This document shows positions 56,711 through 64,000 of a stretch of 64,000 nt of DNA, piece by piece. Location: NCBI GenBank assembly GCA_964619535.1, contig CAZUEX010000009.1, forward strand, positions 62,001 to 126,000, written 5' to 3'. The translations under genes were made by a program, and so were the position numbers. The DNA is from Leptonema sp964619535 (GTDB lineage: Bacteria; Spirochaetota; Leptospiria; Leptospirales; Leptonemataceae). Positions within the stretch are counted from its first letter, which is position 1. Every line of letters starts with the position of its first letter. Below the pieces are notes generated by a model that searched no databases, was not told where the DNA came from, and saw only the letters and a program-made list of their open reading frames with translations.

Positions 56711-58132
56711 ATGGAAGAAGCTCCTCTGATTGACCGCATAACCGAAGAAGTCATTCTGATTGATACCAATGTCTTTTTGATCGATCCGAATGCTCATGTA
56801 AAGTTCCCCGGTAGAAAGCTGATTATTCCGCTGATCGTCATAGAGGAGCTGGACTCCTTCAAGCGAGAGATGTCAAGCATCGGCAAGGCAGCGAGAGAAA
56901 CGATTCGCACCATTGACCGGCTACGCATGAAGGGTAAGATTACGGAAGGGGTTCCGCTGGAAAACGGGGCCACCGTTCAGGTATTCATCCTTGAGAACTA
57001 TGAAAACCTTCCGGAAGGCCTGGATCATGCCATCAAGGACAATTACATCCTTTCTGCAGCTTTGCAGCTGCGTAGCTATACCGGACGTTCGACGGCCATT
57101 CTGACAAAGGACGCTGATCTGCGGATTAAGGCAGATGTGCTTGGTATTACGGCATGGGATTACCATGAAAACGGTGTACAGGGCGAGCACCTGTATCCAG
57201 GGGAGCGAACGATTGAGACCTCCGATGAACTCGTAGACCGCTTCTATGAAGGTGAAACGATCTCCTGGACGGGAGGCCTGCCAGAAGGCGACAGGAAGTC
57301 TCCTCCTGTGATCAATGAGTACGTGACCTTGAAGTCTCCGTCGCGCAGCGCACTTGCGCGATGTGGAGCAGATGAGAACCTGCGTCCGCTTATTGAAAAG
57401 CCTGGCATGTCCATTCATCCGCGCAATCGCGAGCAGCGTTTTGCCCTGGATGCCCTTCTTGATCCTGATATCAGGCTGGTTACGATTGCCGGAAAAGCCG
57501 GCACAGGTAAGACGCTGCTGGCCATCGCTGCTGGTCTTGAAATGGTGTTATCCGAACAGCTGTACAGAAAGCTCCTGGTGGCCCGTCCCGTTGTGCCGAT
57601 GGGGCGGGATCTGGGATTTCTGCCAGGAGAACTCGATGAGAAGCTGCGGCCCTGGATGCAGCCTATCTATGATAATCTGGAATTTCTTCTGGAAGGTAAA
57701 CCCAGGGACGAGAAAAGGCAGCCAGGCAAACGGGAAGGCGAAAGACAGGATGAGAACAAAGAGAAGGATCTGACTGCCAGGAAGAGTGACAGTACAATAC
57801 AGTATCTGCATCAGGCAGGCCTGGTTGATGTGGAGGCCCTTACCTATATCAGAGGACGCTCCATTCCGCACCAGTACGTTATCATCGATGAAGCACAGAA
57901 CCTTTCTCCGCATGAGGCGAAGACGATCATAACGCGAGCAGGTGAGGGTACCAAAATCGTATTTACCGGTGATTTTTATCAGATTGATCACCCCTATTTG
58001 AACCTGTACACGAATGGGTTAACCTTTACGTTTAATCGGATGAAAGGGCAGTCATTATTTGCGCACATTACCCTTGAAAAAGGAGAACGTTCAGAACTGG
58101 CCGAGCTGGCTTCCACATTGATGGAGAACTGA
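56711..58132 (+). CDS. PIN-PhoH (PhoH2-type) ATPase/RNase
   Basis: The protein joins a PIN ribonuclease domain (residues about 15-150; acidic DTN at 18-20) with a PhoH ATPase domain (about 240-465). The Walker A motif GKAGTGKT is near residues 260-267, and Walker B VIIDEAQNL near 390. PhoH2 proteins unwind and cut RNA. A charged, low-complexity insert (about residues 332-358, rich in Lys, Glu, Asp and Arg) interrupts the ATPase domain between the motifs. It lies 10 bases before the uracil-DNA glycosylase gene. Confidence 0.93.
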   Translation: MEEAPLIDRITEEVILIDTNVFLIDPNAHVKFPGRKLIIPLIVIEELDSFKREMSSIGKAARETIRTIDRLRMKGKITEGVPLENGATVQVFILENYENLPEGLDHAIKDNYILSAALQLRSYTGRSTAILTKDADLRIKADVLGITAWDYHENGVQGEHLYPGERTIETSDELVDRFYEGETISWTGGLPEGDRKSPPVINEYVTLKSPSRSALARCGADENLRPLIEKPGMSIHPRNREQRFALDALLDPDIRLVTIAGKAGTGKTLLAIAAGLEMVLSEQLYRKLLVARPVVPMGRDLGFLPGELDEKLRPWMQPIYDNLEFLLEGKPRDEKRQPGKREGERQDENKEKDLTARKSDSTIQYLHQAGLVDVEALTYIRGRSIPHQYVIIDEAQNLSPHEAKTIITRAGEGTKIVFTGDFYQIDHPYLNLYTNGLTFTFNRMKGQSLFAHITLEKGERSELAELASTLMEN

Positions 58133-58142
58133 GTAAAAACCG

Positions 58143-58811
58143 ATGGCAGAAGATCTCTTTACTTACGCCAGAGAGAAGGTAAGCCTTCCACGTGTAACGA
58201 CAAAGGGGCCCTATGCCCATATTACATCCCTTGATGATCTAAAGGAAGAGGCGTTGCAGTGCAGGCGGTGTCGTCTCTGTGAAACGCGAAATACCGTTGT
58301 GTTCGGAGAAGGTAATCCAGAGGCCAGGCTGATGTTTATCGGTGAGGGCCCGGGCAGAACGGAAGATGAAACCGGACGGCCTTTTGTAGGCAGAGCCGGC
58401 GAGCTGCTTACCCGTATCATTGAAAATGGCATGCGTCTGCGGCGTGAGGATGTCTATATTGCCAATGTCGTGAAGTGTCGCCCCACGGTGGATGGGCTCG
58501 GCAAGAAGGACAGGCCGCCCGATCCAGAGGAAACAGCGGCATGCTCACCGTTTCTGCTGCGCCAGATTGAGCTGATCCAACCAGAGGTTATCGTTACCCT
58601 GGGAAATCCGTCTACGCGGTTTTTGCTGAAAACTCAGGAAGGGATTACAAAACTGCGGGGCAGGGAAGCTTCTTATGAAGGCATTCCGGTTTTTCCGACC
58701 TACCATCCAAGCTATGTACTGCGAAACGGCGGCGATTCCTCTCCCCTGAAAAAGGATGTGTGGGCCGATATCAAGAAGGTTATGGCGAAACTCGGCCTGC
58801 CGTTGAATTGA
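58143..58811 (+). CDS. Family-4 (iron-sulfur) uracil-DNA glycosylase
   Basis: The enzyme removes uracil from DNA. The 222 residues carry the family-4 [4Fe-4S] ligands Cys43, Cys46 (CRLC), Cys112 (VKCRP) and Cys134 (AACSP), and the catalytic GEGPG at 67-71 plus the YHPSYVLRN block (about 185-193). It is the thermophile-type family but widely found in bacteria. It is followed by ilvE after 35 bases. Confidence 0.94.
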   Translation: MAEDLFTYAREKVSLPRVTTKGPYAHITSLDDLKEEALQCRRCRLCETRNTVVFGEGNPEARLMFIGEGPGRTEDETGRPFVGRAGELLTRIIENGMRLRREDVYIANVVKCRPTVDGLGKKDRPPDPEETAACSPFLLRQIELIQPEVIVTLGNPSTRFLLKTQEGITKLRGREASYEGIPVFPTYHPSYVLRNGGDSSPLKKDVWADIKKVMAKLGLPLN

Positions 58812-58846
58812 CTTTACAGGGTGTCTTCGCTTTGCAGCCTGGAAGT

Positions 58847-59776
58847 ATGGAAGATCAGCTTAACTCCATTGCCTACCATCTCGGGGAATTCCGTCCACTG
58901 CGTGATTGTAATATTAACATTATGACACATGCGCTGCAGTACGGCACCATGGTTTTCGGGGGCATGCGTGGTTATCATGACCCAGGGACGAACAATGTTT
59001 TTCTGTTCAGGCCTGTGGACCATTTCCGTCGCCTTCATCGCAGTGCTCGCATCATGCAGATGCAGCCAGAGATATCTCCCGAACAGATGACCGAGATAGC
59101 ACTGGAGCTTGTTCGAAAGAATGAGTATCGCTGCAACGTATACTTTCGCCCTTTTATCTATAAATCCGAACTGAAACTTTCGCCACGCCTTCACGATGTG
59201 GCTGATTCCTTCTCAGTATACACGATGCAGCTTGATGATTACATCGATACCAATCGAGGCCTGAATGTTGCCGTTTCAAGCTGGAGGCGAATCGACGACA
59301 ATGTCATTCCGACCCGAGCGAAAGTGGCCGGAGGTTATGCAAACTCTGCTCTTGCCAAATCAGAGGCCGTGCAGAATGGCTATGATGAAGCCATCTTTCT
59401 TGATACTCGTGGCTTTGTAAGTGAAGGTAGCGCCGAAAACCTCTTCATCGTTCGCGACGGAGTTCTGATAACCCCTCCGAACAATGCTTCGATCCTGGAA
59501 GGCATTACGATGCGTACGATTATCGAACTGGCAAAGGACGAAGGCATTGAAGTGCAGCGTCGTGATATCGGTCGTTCCGAGCTGTATATTGCCGATGAGG
59601 TCTTCTTTTCTGGCACGGGTGCACAGGTGGCCTGGGTGGCCCAGATCGATCGACGCATTATCGGTGATGGTGTGATGGGGCCGATTACGCAACGCCTTCG
59701 AGATCGCTACATGAAATTGGTAAGGGGAGAGGATGCGAAGTTTAAGGACTGGGCAGTGCCCGTATATTCTTCGTAA
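58847..59776 (+). CDS. ilvE: Branched-chain amino acid aminotransferase
   Basis: IlvE makes or breaks down valine, leucine and isoleucine through PLP. The ATG at 58847 follows GGAAG and gives 309 residues, normal for the family; the longer frame upstream lies in the glycosylase gene. Lys159 in RAKVAGG carries PLP, and SEGSAENLF (192-200) and GTGAQVAWV near the end are the family signatures. Confidence 0.95.
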   Translation: MEDQLNSIAYHLGEFRPLRDCNINIMTHALQYGTMVFGGMRGYHDPGTNNVFLFRPVDHFRRLHRSARIMQMQPEISPEQMTEIALELVRKNEYRCNVYFRPFIYKSELKLSPRLHDVADSFSVYTMQLDDYIDTNRGLNVAVSSWRRIDDNVIPTRAKVAGGYANSALAKSEAVQNGYDEAIFLDTRGFVSEGSAENLFIVRDGVLITPPNNASILEGITMRTIIELAKDEGIEVQRRDIGRSELYIADEVFFSGTGAQVAWVAQIDRRIIGDGVMGPITQRLRDRYMKLVRGEDAKFKDWAVPVYSS

Positions 59777-59784
59777 CATCGTGG

Positions 59785-61176
59785 ATGGATTCTGGCTATA
59801 AAGCAGGCCTTGGTCTGACCGAGGCCTTTTCTATCATCATCGGTCGAATTATCGGTTCGGGCATCTTCCGTACACCGGCATCGGTAATGATTGCCGTATC
59901 GGGTGGTATCGGGCCGTTTTTTGCTGTCTGGATCGTTGGTGGTCTGCTTACGTTTCTGTCTGCTTTGCTGTATTCCGAGATGGTGGCCATGCTTCCGCGA
60001 AACGGAGGGCCTTACGTCTATCTGAGAGCAGCCTTCCCGCCCATCATCAGCTTCCTTCGTGGATGGGCTATGTTTTTCGTTTCTGAAACGGCATCGATTG
60101 TTGTTGTTGCCATCGTATTCGCGGAGTACTGCTCAGCCATCCTGGTCATGGCGGGCGTTGTGGAACCTGGACCGGTATTCCAGGGAGCACTGGCCTTAAT
60201 TACGATATGGTCGTTAACCACAGCGAACATGCTCGGTGTTCGCTTCTCCGGGCTTTTTCAGGACGTTCTGAGCTTCATTAAAATTGCCTCCCTTGCGGCC
60301 GTTATCATTGTAGGAAGCGTTTTCGATGCACGTCCCGAACATCTGCAGTCGGCGTGGTGGCCGGACAGGCCCTGGATGGAGACGCTTCTTGGCATGTCCG
60401 TTGCCCTGCGCTATGCTCTGTTTTCGTTCAGTGGATGGGAAGGGGCCACGTATGTGGCAGAAGAGGTAAAGAACCCGGCCAGGAACCTGCCGCTGTCTCT
60501 GTTTGCTGGAATTGGAGCCGTGATGCTGCTCTATATTCTGGCCAATGTGTCCTATCTGTTGCAGCTTTCTCCTGCTGAGTTGCAGGATGCTCCGTCCGTT
60601 GCTGCCGTTGCACTGGAGCGGGCTGCCGGCAGTCTTGGCGGTCTACTGATATCACTTGCCATTGCAGCCAATACCTTCGGGAATGTGAACTCCCAGATCT
60701 TTACCAAGAGCCGTACCTGGCAGGCCATGGCCCGGGATGGGCTCTTCTTTCGTTTTCTTGCTCCTCTTTCCGGACATGGGGTGCCGGTGCGATCCCTGTT
60801 TCTACAGGGCATCTGGGCTACGGTTCTACTGGTCTTTGCACTGACTGCTGATGCCTTCAAGCCAGAAGGGGCAGCCTCGGCCTACGAACGGGTCATTGAC
60901 TTTTTTACGTTCACCTCGGCCATCTTCAATTTCCTCACCTTCTATGCCGTTCTGCGCCTGCGGAAGCTTCTTCCCGATCTTCACAGGCCGTTTCAGACAC
61001 CTGCCTTTCCGCTGGTGTTTGCCCTTGTGATACTGACGCAGTTTGCCTTTACGGCCTTTACATTCTATACCTCTCCTGTGGCTTCACTGGCAGGCCTGGC
61101 CCTGACCGCCACAGGCATCTTCTACTGGCATTGGGGCGTGGATCCAGAAGCAAAGAGGCCTTTCACGGTAAGCTGA
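59785..61176 (+). CDS. APC-family amino acid permease
   Basis: The 463-residue protein has 12 predicted membrane helices. The start GLTEAFSIIIGRIIGSGIFRTPA is the APC helix-1 motif that binds substrate. The central SFSGWEGATYVAEEVKNPARNLP block is typical of amino acid transporters. Substrate is not readable. It lies 8 bases after ilvE, so branched-chain or related amino acids are a fair guess from context. Confidence 0.9.
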   Translation: MDSGYKAGLGLTEAFSIIIGRIIGSGIFRTPASVMIAVSGGIGPFFAVWIVGGLLTFLSALLYSEMVAMLPRNGGPYVYLRAAFPPIISFLRGWAMFFVSETASIVVVAIVFAEYCSAILVMAGVVEPGPVFQGALALITIWSLTTANMLGVRFSGLFQDVLSFIKIASLAAVIIVGSVFDARPEHLQSAWWPDRPWMETLLGMSVALRYALFSFSGWEGATYVAEEVKNPARNLPLSLFAGIGAVMLLYILANVSYLLQLSPAELQDAPSVAAVALERAAGSLGGLLISLAIAANTFGNVNSQIFTKSRTWQAMARDGLFFRFLAPLSGHGVPVRSLFLQGIWATVLLVFALTADAFKPEGAASAYERVIDFFTFTSAIFNFLTFYAVLRLRKLLPDLHRPFQTPAFPLVFALVILTQFAFTAFTFYTSPVASLAGLALTATGIFYWHWGVDPEAKRPFTVS

Positions 61177-61330
61177 CAGGGAAAGGAAGACAGTCGAGAA
61201 GGCGTGGGATGGATCCGCGCCGTCAATAATTCGTTGACGTACCTTTCGAATCCCGTCAGGTAGGAAGGCATTTTTCCCATCCTTTCTTTCCTTACCGGAA
61301 GATGCCTCAGGAGATATCGAGGAGAACCAT

Positions 61331-61627
61331 ATGAAACGAATGCTGCTTTTGCTGACCATCCTCTGCGGTGGAGCCTTCCTCTGGACACCGGCACTGCATG
61401 CCGATGGTTGTTACATATGCGGGCCAGGCAGCTCCGATGCCTGTCGTGATTACTGTCGCTACTCGGGTTCTGAGTCCTTTGACAATCGCAAGAAGTGCGA
61501 GAAGGCAGGCTGTAAGGTGACCGGCACAGCATCCTGTCCTACTGCCGTGAACTACAAGGTCTGTCAGGTTTTTCAGGAACGATCGATCTCTGAATTTCTT
61601 CTGGCCTATTTCCGGTCTCCTCGCTGA
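61331..61627 (+). CDS. Small secreted Cys-rich protein
   Basis: The 98-residue protein has a clear signal peptide (about residues 1-24, cleavage after LHA). The mature part holds nine Cys in about 55 residues (CYIC, then further pairs), likely forming disulfides in the periplasm or at the cell surface. I recognise no family. A GAGGAGAA ribosome-binding site precedes the ATG. The VKOR-DsbA fusion in this window is the kind of enzyme that could form its disulfides. Confidence 0.75.
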   Translation: MKRMLLLLTILCGGAFLWTPALHADGCYICGPGSSDACRDYCRYSGSESFDNRKKCEKAGCKVTGTASCPTAVNYKVCQVFQERSISEFLLAYFRSPR

Positions 61628-61687
61628 TTCGATGATTGCCCGGTTTAAGCCATTGACATCGTTCGCCCGGCTCAGAAAGGTACCCGC

Positions 61688-62254
61688 ATGATACAGGTTC
61701 TCGTTCCTCTGGCTGAAGGATTTGAAGAGATTGAAGGCATCGTTGTTATCGATGTGCTTCGCCGGGCTGACTTTGAGGTTGTTACCGCCTCGCTTGGCGA
61801 AGGTCCGGTGCGTGCTTCCCGCCAGACACGGCATGTGGCCGATATGACCCTGGACGAGGTCATCAGTAAAGGCCTTACCTTTGATCTGATTGTCCTTCCT
61901 GGAGGTGGTAAGGGGGCTGAAAACCTTGCCGCTGATCCCCGTATAGCCTCACTTCTGAAAAAGATGAAAGAGGACGGAAAGTGGATCGGTGCCATCTGTG
62001 CAGCGCCTAACGTCCTGCTCAAGAATCAGATCCTTGAAGAAAAGGATCGATTTACCCTGTATCCGGGAACGATGACGGGCAGTCATCCGGGTTACAGGTC
62101 CGATGAGCGTGTCGTCGTATCAGGAAGGATCATTACAGGCAAGGGTCCGGGTGCAGCCTTTGAATTTGCCCTGGCGCTTGTAGAGGAATTGGGCGGGGCG
62201 GCATTGAGAGAAAAGGTTTCAGGACCGATGTTCTTGCAGCCGGTGCGCTCCTGA
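61688..62254 (+). CDS. DJ-1/PfpI-family protein
   Basis: The 188-residue protein is of the DJ-1/PARK7 branch. The nucleophile Cys104 is in GAICAAP at the family elbow, and Glu14 or Glu16 (GFEEIE) is placed to lower its pKa. Members include deglycase, glyoxalase and chaperone activities, with no way to choose by sequence. It lies between unrelated genes and may have its own promoter. Confidence 0.93.
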   Translation: MIQVLVPLAEGFEEIEGIVVIDVLRRADFEVVTASLGEGPVRASRQTRHVADMTLDEVISKGLTFDLIVLPGGGKGAENLAADPRIASLLKKMKEDGKWIGAICAAPNVLLKNQILEEKDRFTLYPGTMTGSHPGYRSDERVVVSGRIITGKGPGAAFEFALALVEELGGAALREKVSGPMFLQPVRS

Positions 62255-62329
62255 CAGGGCGCCGGTCCTCTGCAACTATCCCTTTCGTTATGTACATCGT
62301 GGCTGGAATACCAGCACAGCCGGTACAGC

Positions 62330-63259
62330 ATGGTTGAGGTAATCTATTCCGGGGTCAGCCTGGCACCGATGGCCGGTTACTCTGACCTGCCATATCGTCG
62401 CATCTGTCGTCGCATGGGCTCGGCGCTGTCGTATACGGAATTTGTAAGCACCGATGCCGTGGTTCGCGGTAATGCGCGAACCCTGAGCATGCTCCGCTAT
62501 GTCGAAGAAGAAAGGCCTGTCATCTTTCAGATCTTTGGCCACGATGTGCACACCATTGTAGAGGCAGCCCTTCGGCTTGAAGAATTGCAGCCGGATGGCA
62601 TTGACCTGAACCTTGGCTGTTCTGTGCCCAAGGTAGCCCATAAAGGCTCCGGTGCGGCCCTGCTGCAGAATCCTCAAAAAATCGGTACCATAATCGAGGC
62701 CATGACAAAACGGCTTTCTGTGCCCGTCAGTGCCAAGATGCGCCTTGGCTGGGATGATGCACAGCAGGCCGTTGACATAGCCCGGCGTATTGAAGGGGCC
62801 GGTGCTTCGATGTTAGCCGTTCACGGGCGTACGGCCATGCAGCGTTATACCGGCCGATCGGACTGGCATATCATTGCAGCGATACGGGATGCCCTGAAGA
62901 TTCCCGTGCTTGGTAACGGCGATGTACAGTCGTTGTCAGAGGCTGAAGAGAAGATGCGCTGTACCGGCGTCGCTGGTATTCTGATCGGGCGTGCCGCTCA
63001 TGGAAATCCGTGGATCTTCTCGGGCAAAAGGCCAGAGGCCGGCGAACTACAGGCCGTCTTTGCCGAGCATCTGAAGGCCATGGTGGAGCTCTACGGTATC
63101 GAGGGCCTGTACCGTTTTCGGAAGCATGCCGTGCAGTACGGGCGGCACCTCGCTATGACAGATAGTCAGCGCTCGGCCTTGCTTTCGAAGACAGCGGTCG
63201 ATGATATGATCAACTGCTTTCAGCATATTGTGCATGCGCAGTGCTATGCTGTGCAATAG
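62330..63259 (+). CDS. dusB: tRNA-dihydrouridine synthase (DusB-like)
   Basis: Dus enzymes use FMN and NADPH to reduce uridine in the D-loop of tRNA. The 309-residue protein has the start LAPMAGYSD (residues 11-19) at the FMN site, the catalytic Cys97 in LNLGCSVP and the family VHGRTAMQRYTG block (about 164-175). The exact subfamily (DusB) is by general similarity; DusA or DusC cannot be fully excluded. The next gene is flaA, convergent, after a shared hairpin. Confidence 0.93.
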   Translation: MVEVIYSGVSLAPMAGYSDLPYRRICRRMGSALSYTEFVSTDAVVRGNARTLSMLRYVEEERPVIFQIFGHDVHTIVEAALRLEELQPDGIDLNLGCSVPKVAHKGSGAALLQNPQKIGTIIEAMTKRLSVPVSAKMRLGWDDAQQAVDIARRIEGAGASMLAVHGRTAMQRYTGRSDWHIIAAIRDALKIPVLGNGDVQSLSEAEEKMRCTGVAGILIGRAAHGNPWIFSGKRPEAGELQAVFAEHLKAMVELYGIEGLYRFRKHAVQYGRHLAMTDSQRSALLSKTAVDDMINCFQHIVHAQCYAVQ

Positions 63260-63292
63260 CATGCATCACGGCACAGGAGCAGTCAAAAGAAA

Positions 63293-63313
63293 ACCGGACC
63301 ACAGAGGTCCGGT
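63293..63313. terminator. Bidirectional terminator between dus and flaA
   Basis: ACCGGACC (63293-63300) pairs with GGTCCGGT (63306-63313) around ACAGA. The plus-strand tail is CTTCTTGT; on the minus strand the stem is followed by TTTTCTTTT, so it is a stronger terminator for flaA than for dus. Confidence 0.85.
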
Positions 63314-63343
63314 CTTCTTGTAGCATCGCTTTGCAACCGTCTC

Positions 63344-64000
63344 TTATTGAGCGGGCTGGTCAGCAATGGGCGCTGCAGGCCCTGGCGCTGTAGAACAATC
63401 TTTTGGCTGATACAGATCAGGTCTGCGTGCACTGGACTGAATCAGCTTGATCAGGCGGTTCTTCTGCTCGCAATCGGCACGATCAAAGTCGATCTGATTT
63501 CCGTCGAAGTTCACCTCAAAGATGTTCGTAAGGACTCTCAGCTCATCGAAGAAGACGTAGACCGTTTCCAGTGATGTTTCCGGAGTAGAACGCAGCTTGA
63601 ACTGCCGGAACACCAGCGTCTTGATCTGAGGATAAGAGCTTACATCCTGAGGAACGTTCTTCGGAATTTCGATGGTCATAGGACGCCATCCGATGAAATC
63701 GATGGAACCGAACTTATAGATGTGGGTATCGCCTTTCCAGTCTTCAACCCAGCCTTCCAGTTCATACTCGTTGCCGCGACCCAGAACCCAGACGGAAATC
63801 TTCGACACAACACCCGGAAGGTTTACACCGACGACGCAGTCTACCATCTGTGCACGCTGTGTTGTTACAGCGCTGGACAGAGCCGGGTTTTCGTAGCAGG
63901 AACGTGCCTTGTAGTTCTCTGCAAGAGCAAGCTCGTTCAGATAGGGGCGGGGACGCTCTACGATATAGTGATCCACTGCAGGCGGACGGATCGTCACAAC
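63344..64000 (-). CDS. flaA: Flagellar filament outer layer protein FlaA (5' part beyond the window)
   Basis: FlaA forms the sheath around the periplasmic flagellar filaments of spirochaetes. The visible part is the C-terminal 218 residues; the reading frame runs off the window at 64000, so the signal peptide and start are missing. Family features are the WVLGRGNEYELEGWVEDW block, GWRPMTIEIP and the FFDELRVLTNIFE strand. The last 20 residues are Pro/Ala-rich. The gene is the best lineage marker in the window. Confidence 0.93.
   Translation of the reverse strand, partial: VVTIRPPAVDHYIVERPRPYLNELALAENYKARSCYENPALSSAVTTQRAQMVDCVVGVNLPGVVSKISVWVLGRGNEYELEGWVEDWKGDTHIYKFGSIDFIGWRPMTIEIPKNVPQDVSSYPQIKTLVFRQFKLRSTPETSLETVYVFFDELRVLTNIFEVNFDGNQIDFDRADCEQKNRLIKLIQSSARRPDLYQPKDCSTAPGPAAPIADQPAQ

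Overview
The window is a housekeeping segment from a spirochaete of the order Leptospirales. A periplasmic-flagellum sheath protein (FlaA) enters at the right edge. RpoB carries Asn at E. coli position 531, as reported for several spirochaetes. Many genes resemble conserved proteins of unknown function from Leptospira. The base composition looks mid-50s %GC by eye, which fits Leptonema better than most Leptospira. That genus assignment is an inference; no 16S gene is present to confirm it.

Left flank (1-8.8 kb): a class II fructose-bisphosphate aldolase with a good upstream promoter, a small nucleotidyltransferase-fold gene overlapping a 67-residue partner, a histidine-kinase-type ATPase domain protein followed by an MCE (MlaD-like) lipid-transport protein, a FixH-like lipoprotein paired with a SafE/UreH-type membrane protein, a convergent MFS transporter, a nucleosidase resembling futalosine hydrolase, and two unrecognised proteins.

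Central block (8.9-38.4 kb): a nearly unbroken plus-strand run for gene expression. It begins with tRNA-Thr and tRNA-Trp. Then follow secE-nusG-rplKAJL-rpoBC, rpsL-rpsG-fusA-tuf, the full S10 and spc gene order, adk-infA-rpmJ, and rpsM-rpsK-rpoA-rplQ, ending in a strong intrinsic terminator. rpsD (S4) is missing from its usual place between rpsK and rpoA, and map is missing between adk and infA. Several proteins carry extensions or insertions (L14, L15, L17, L24), and the DNA-contacting face of the RpoA C-terminal domain is altered.

Right flank (38.4-64 kb): a cysteine-free Rrf2 regulator faces a promoter containing a perfect 17-bp palindrome. Downstream are a small unknown gene, a GT4 glycosyltransferase, a DedA protein, a class III sirtuin and a dicarboxylate/amino-acid symporter. 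After tRNA-Val come a VKOR-DsbA fusion, ribH, nusB, a TPR protein, a HEAT-repeat protein and unknown proteins tightly packed with a DUF2064-GT2 fusion. Next are a hotdog thioesterase, a NamZ-type lipoprotein with a polytopic membrane protein, tRNA-Arg, an M23 peptidase with a DUF971 protein, and a PIN-PhoH, family-4 uracil-DNA glycosylase, IlvE and APC-permease run. The end holds a small Cys-rich secreted protein, a DJ-1 protein, a Dus enzyme and the partial flaA.

I found no insertion sequence, prophage, CRISPR array or restriction/defence island. The window looks vertically inherited. The most interesting items are lineage-specific variants of core machinery, the Rrf2 palindrome, and two tightly coupled clusters of unrecognised envelope genes.
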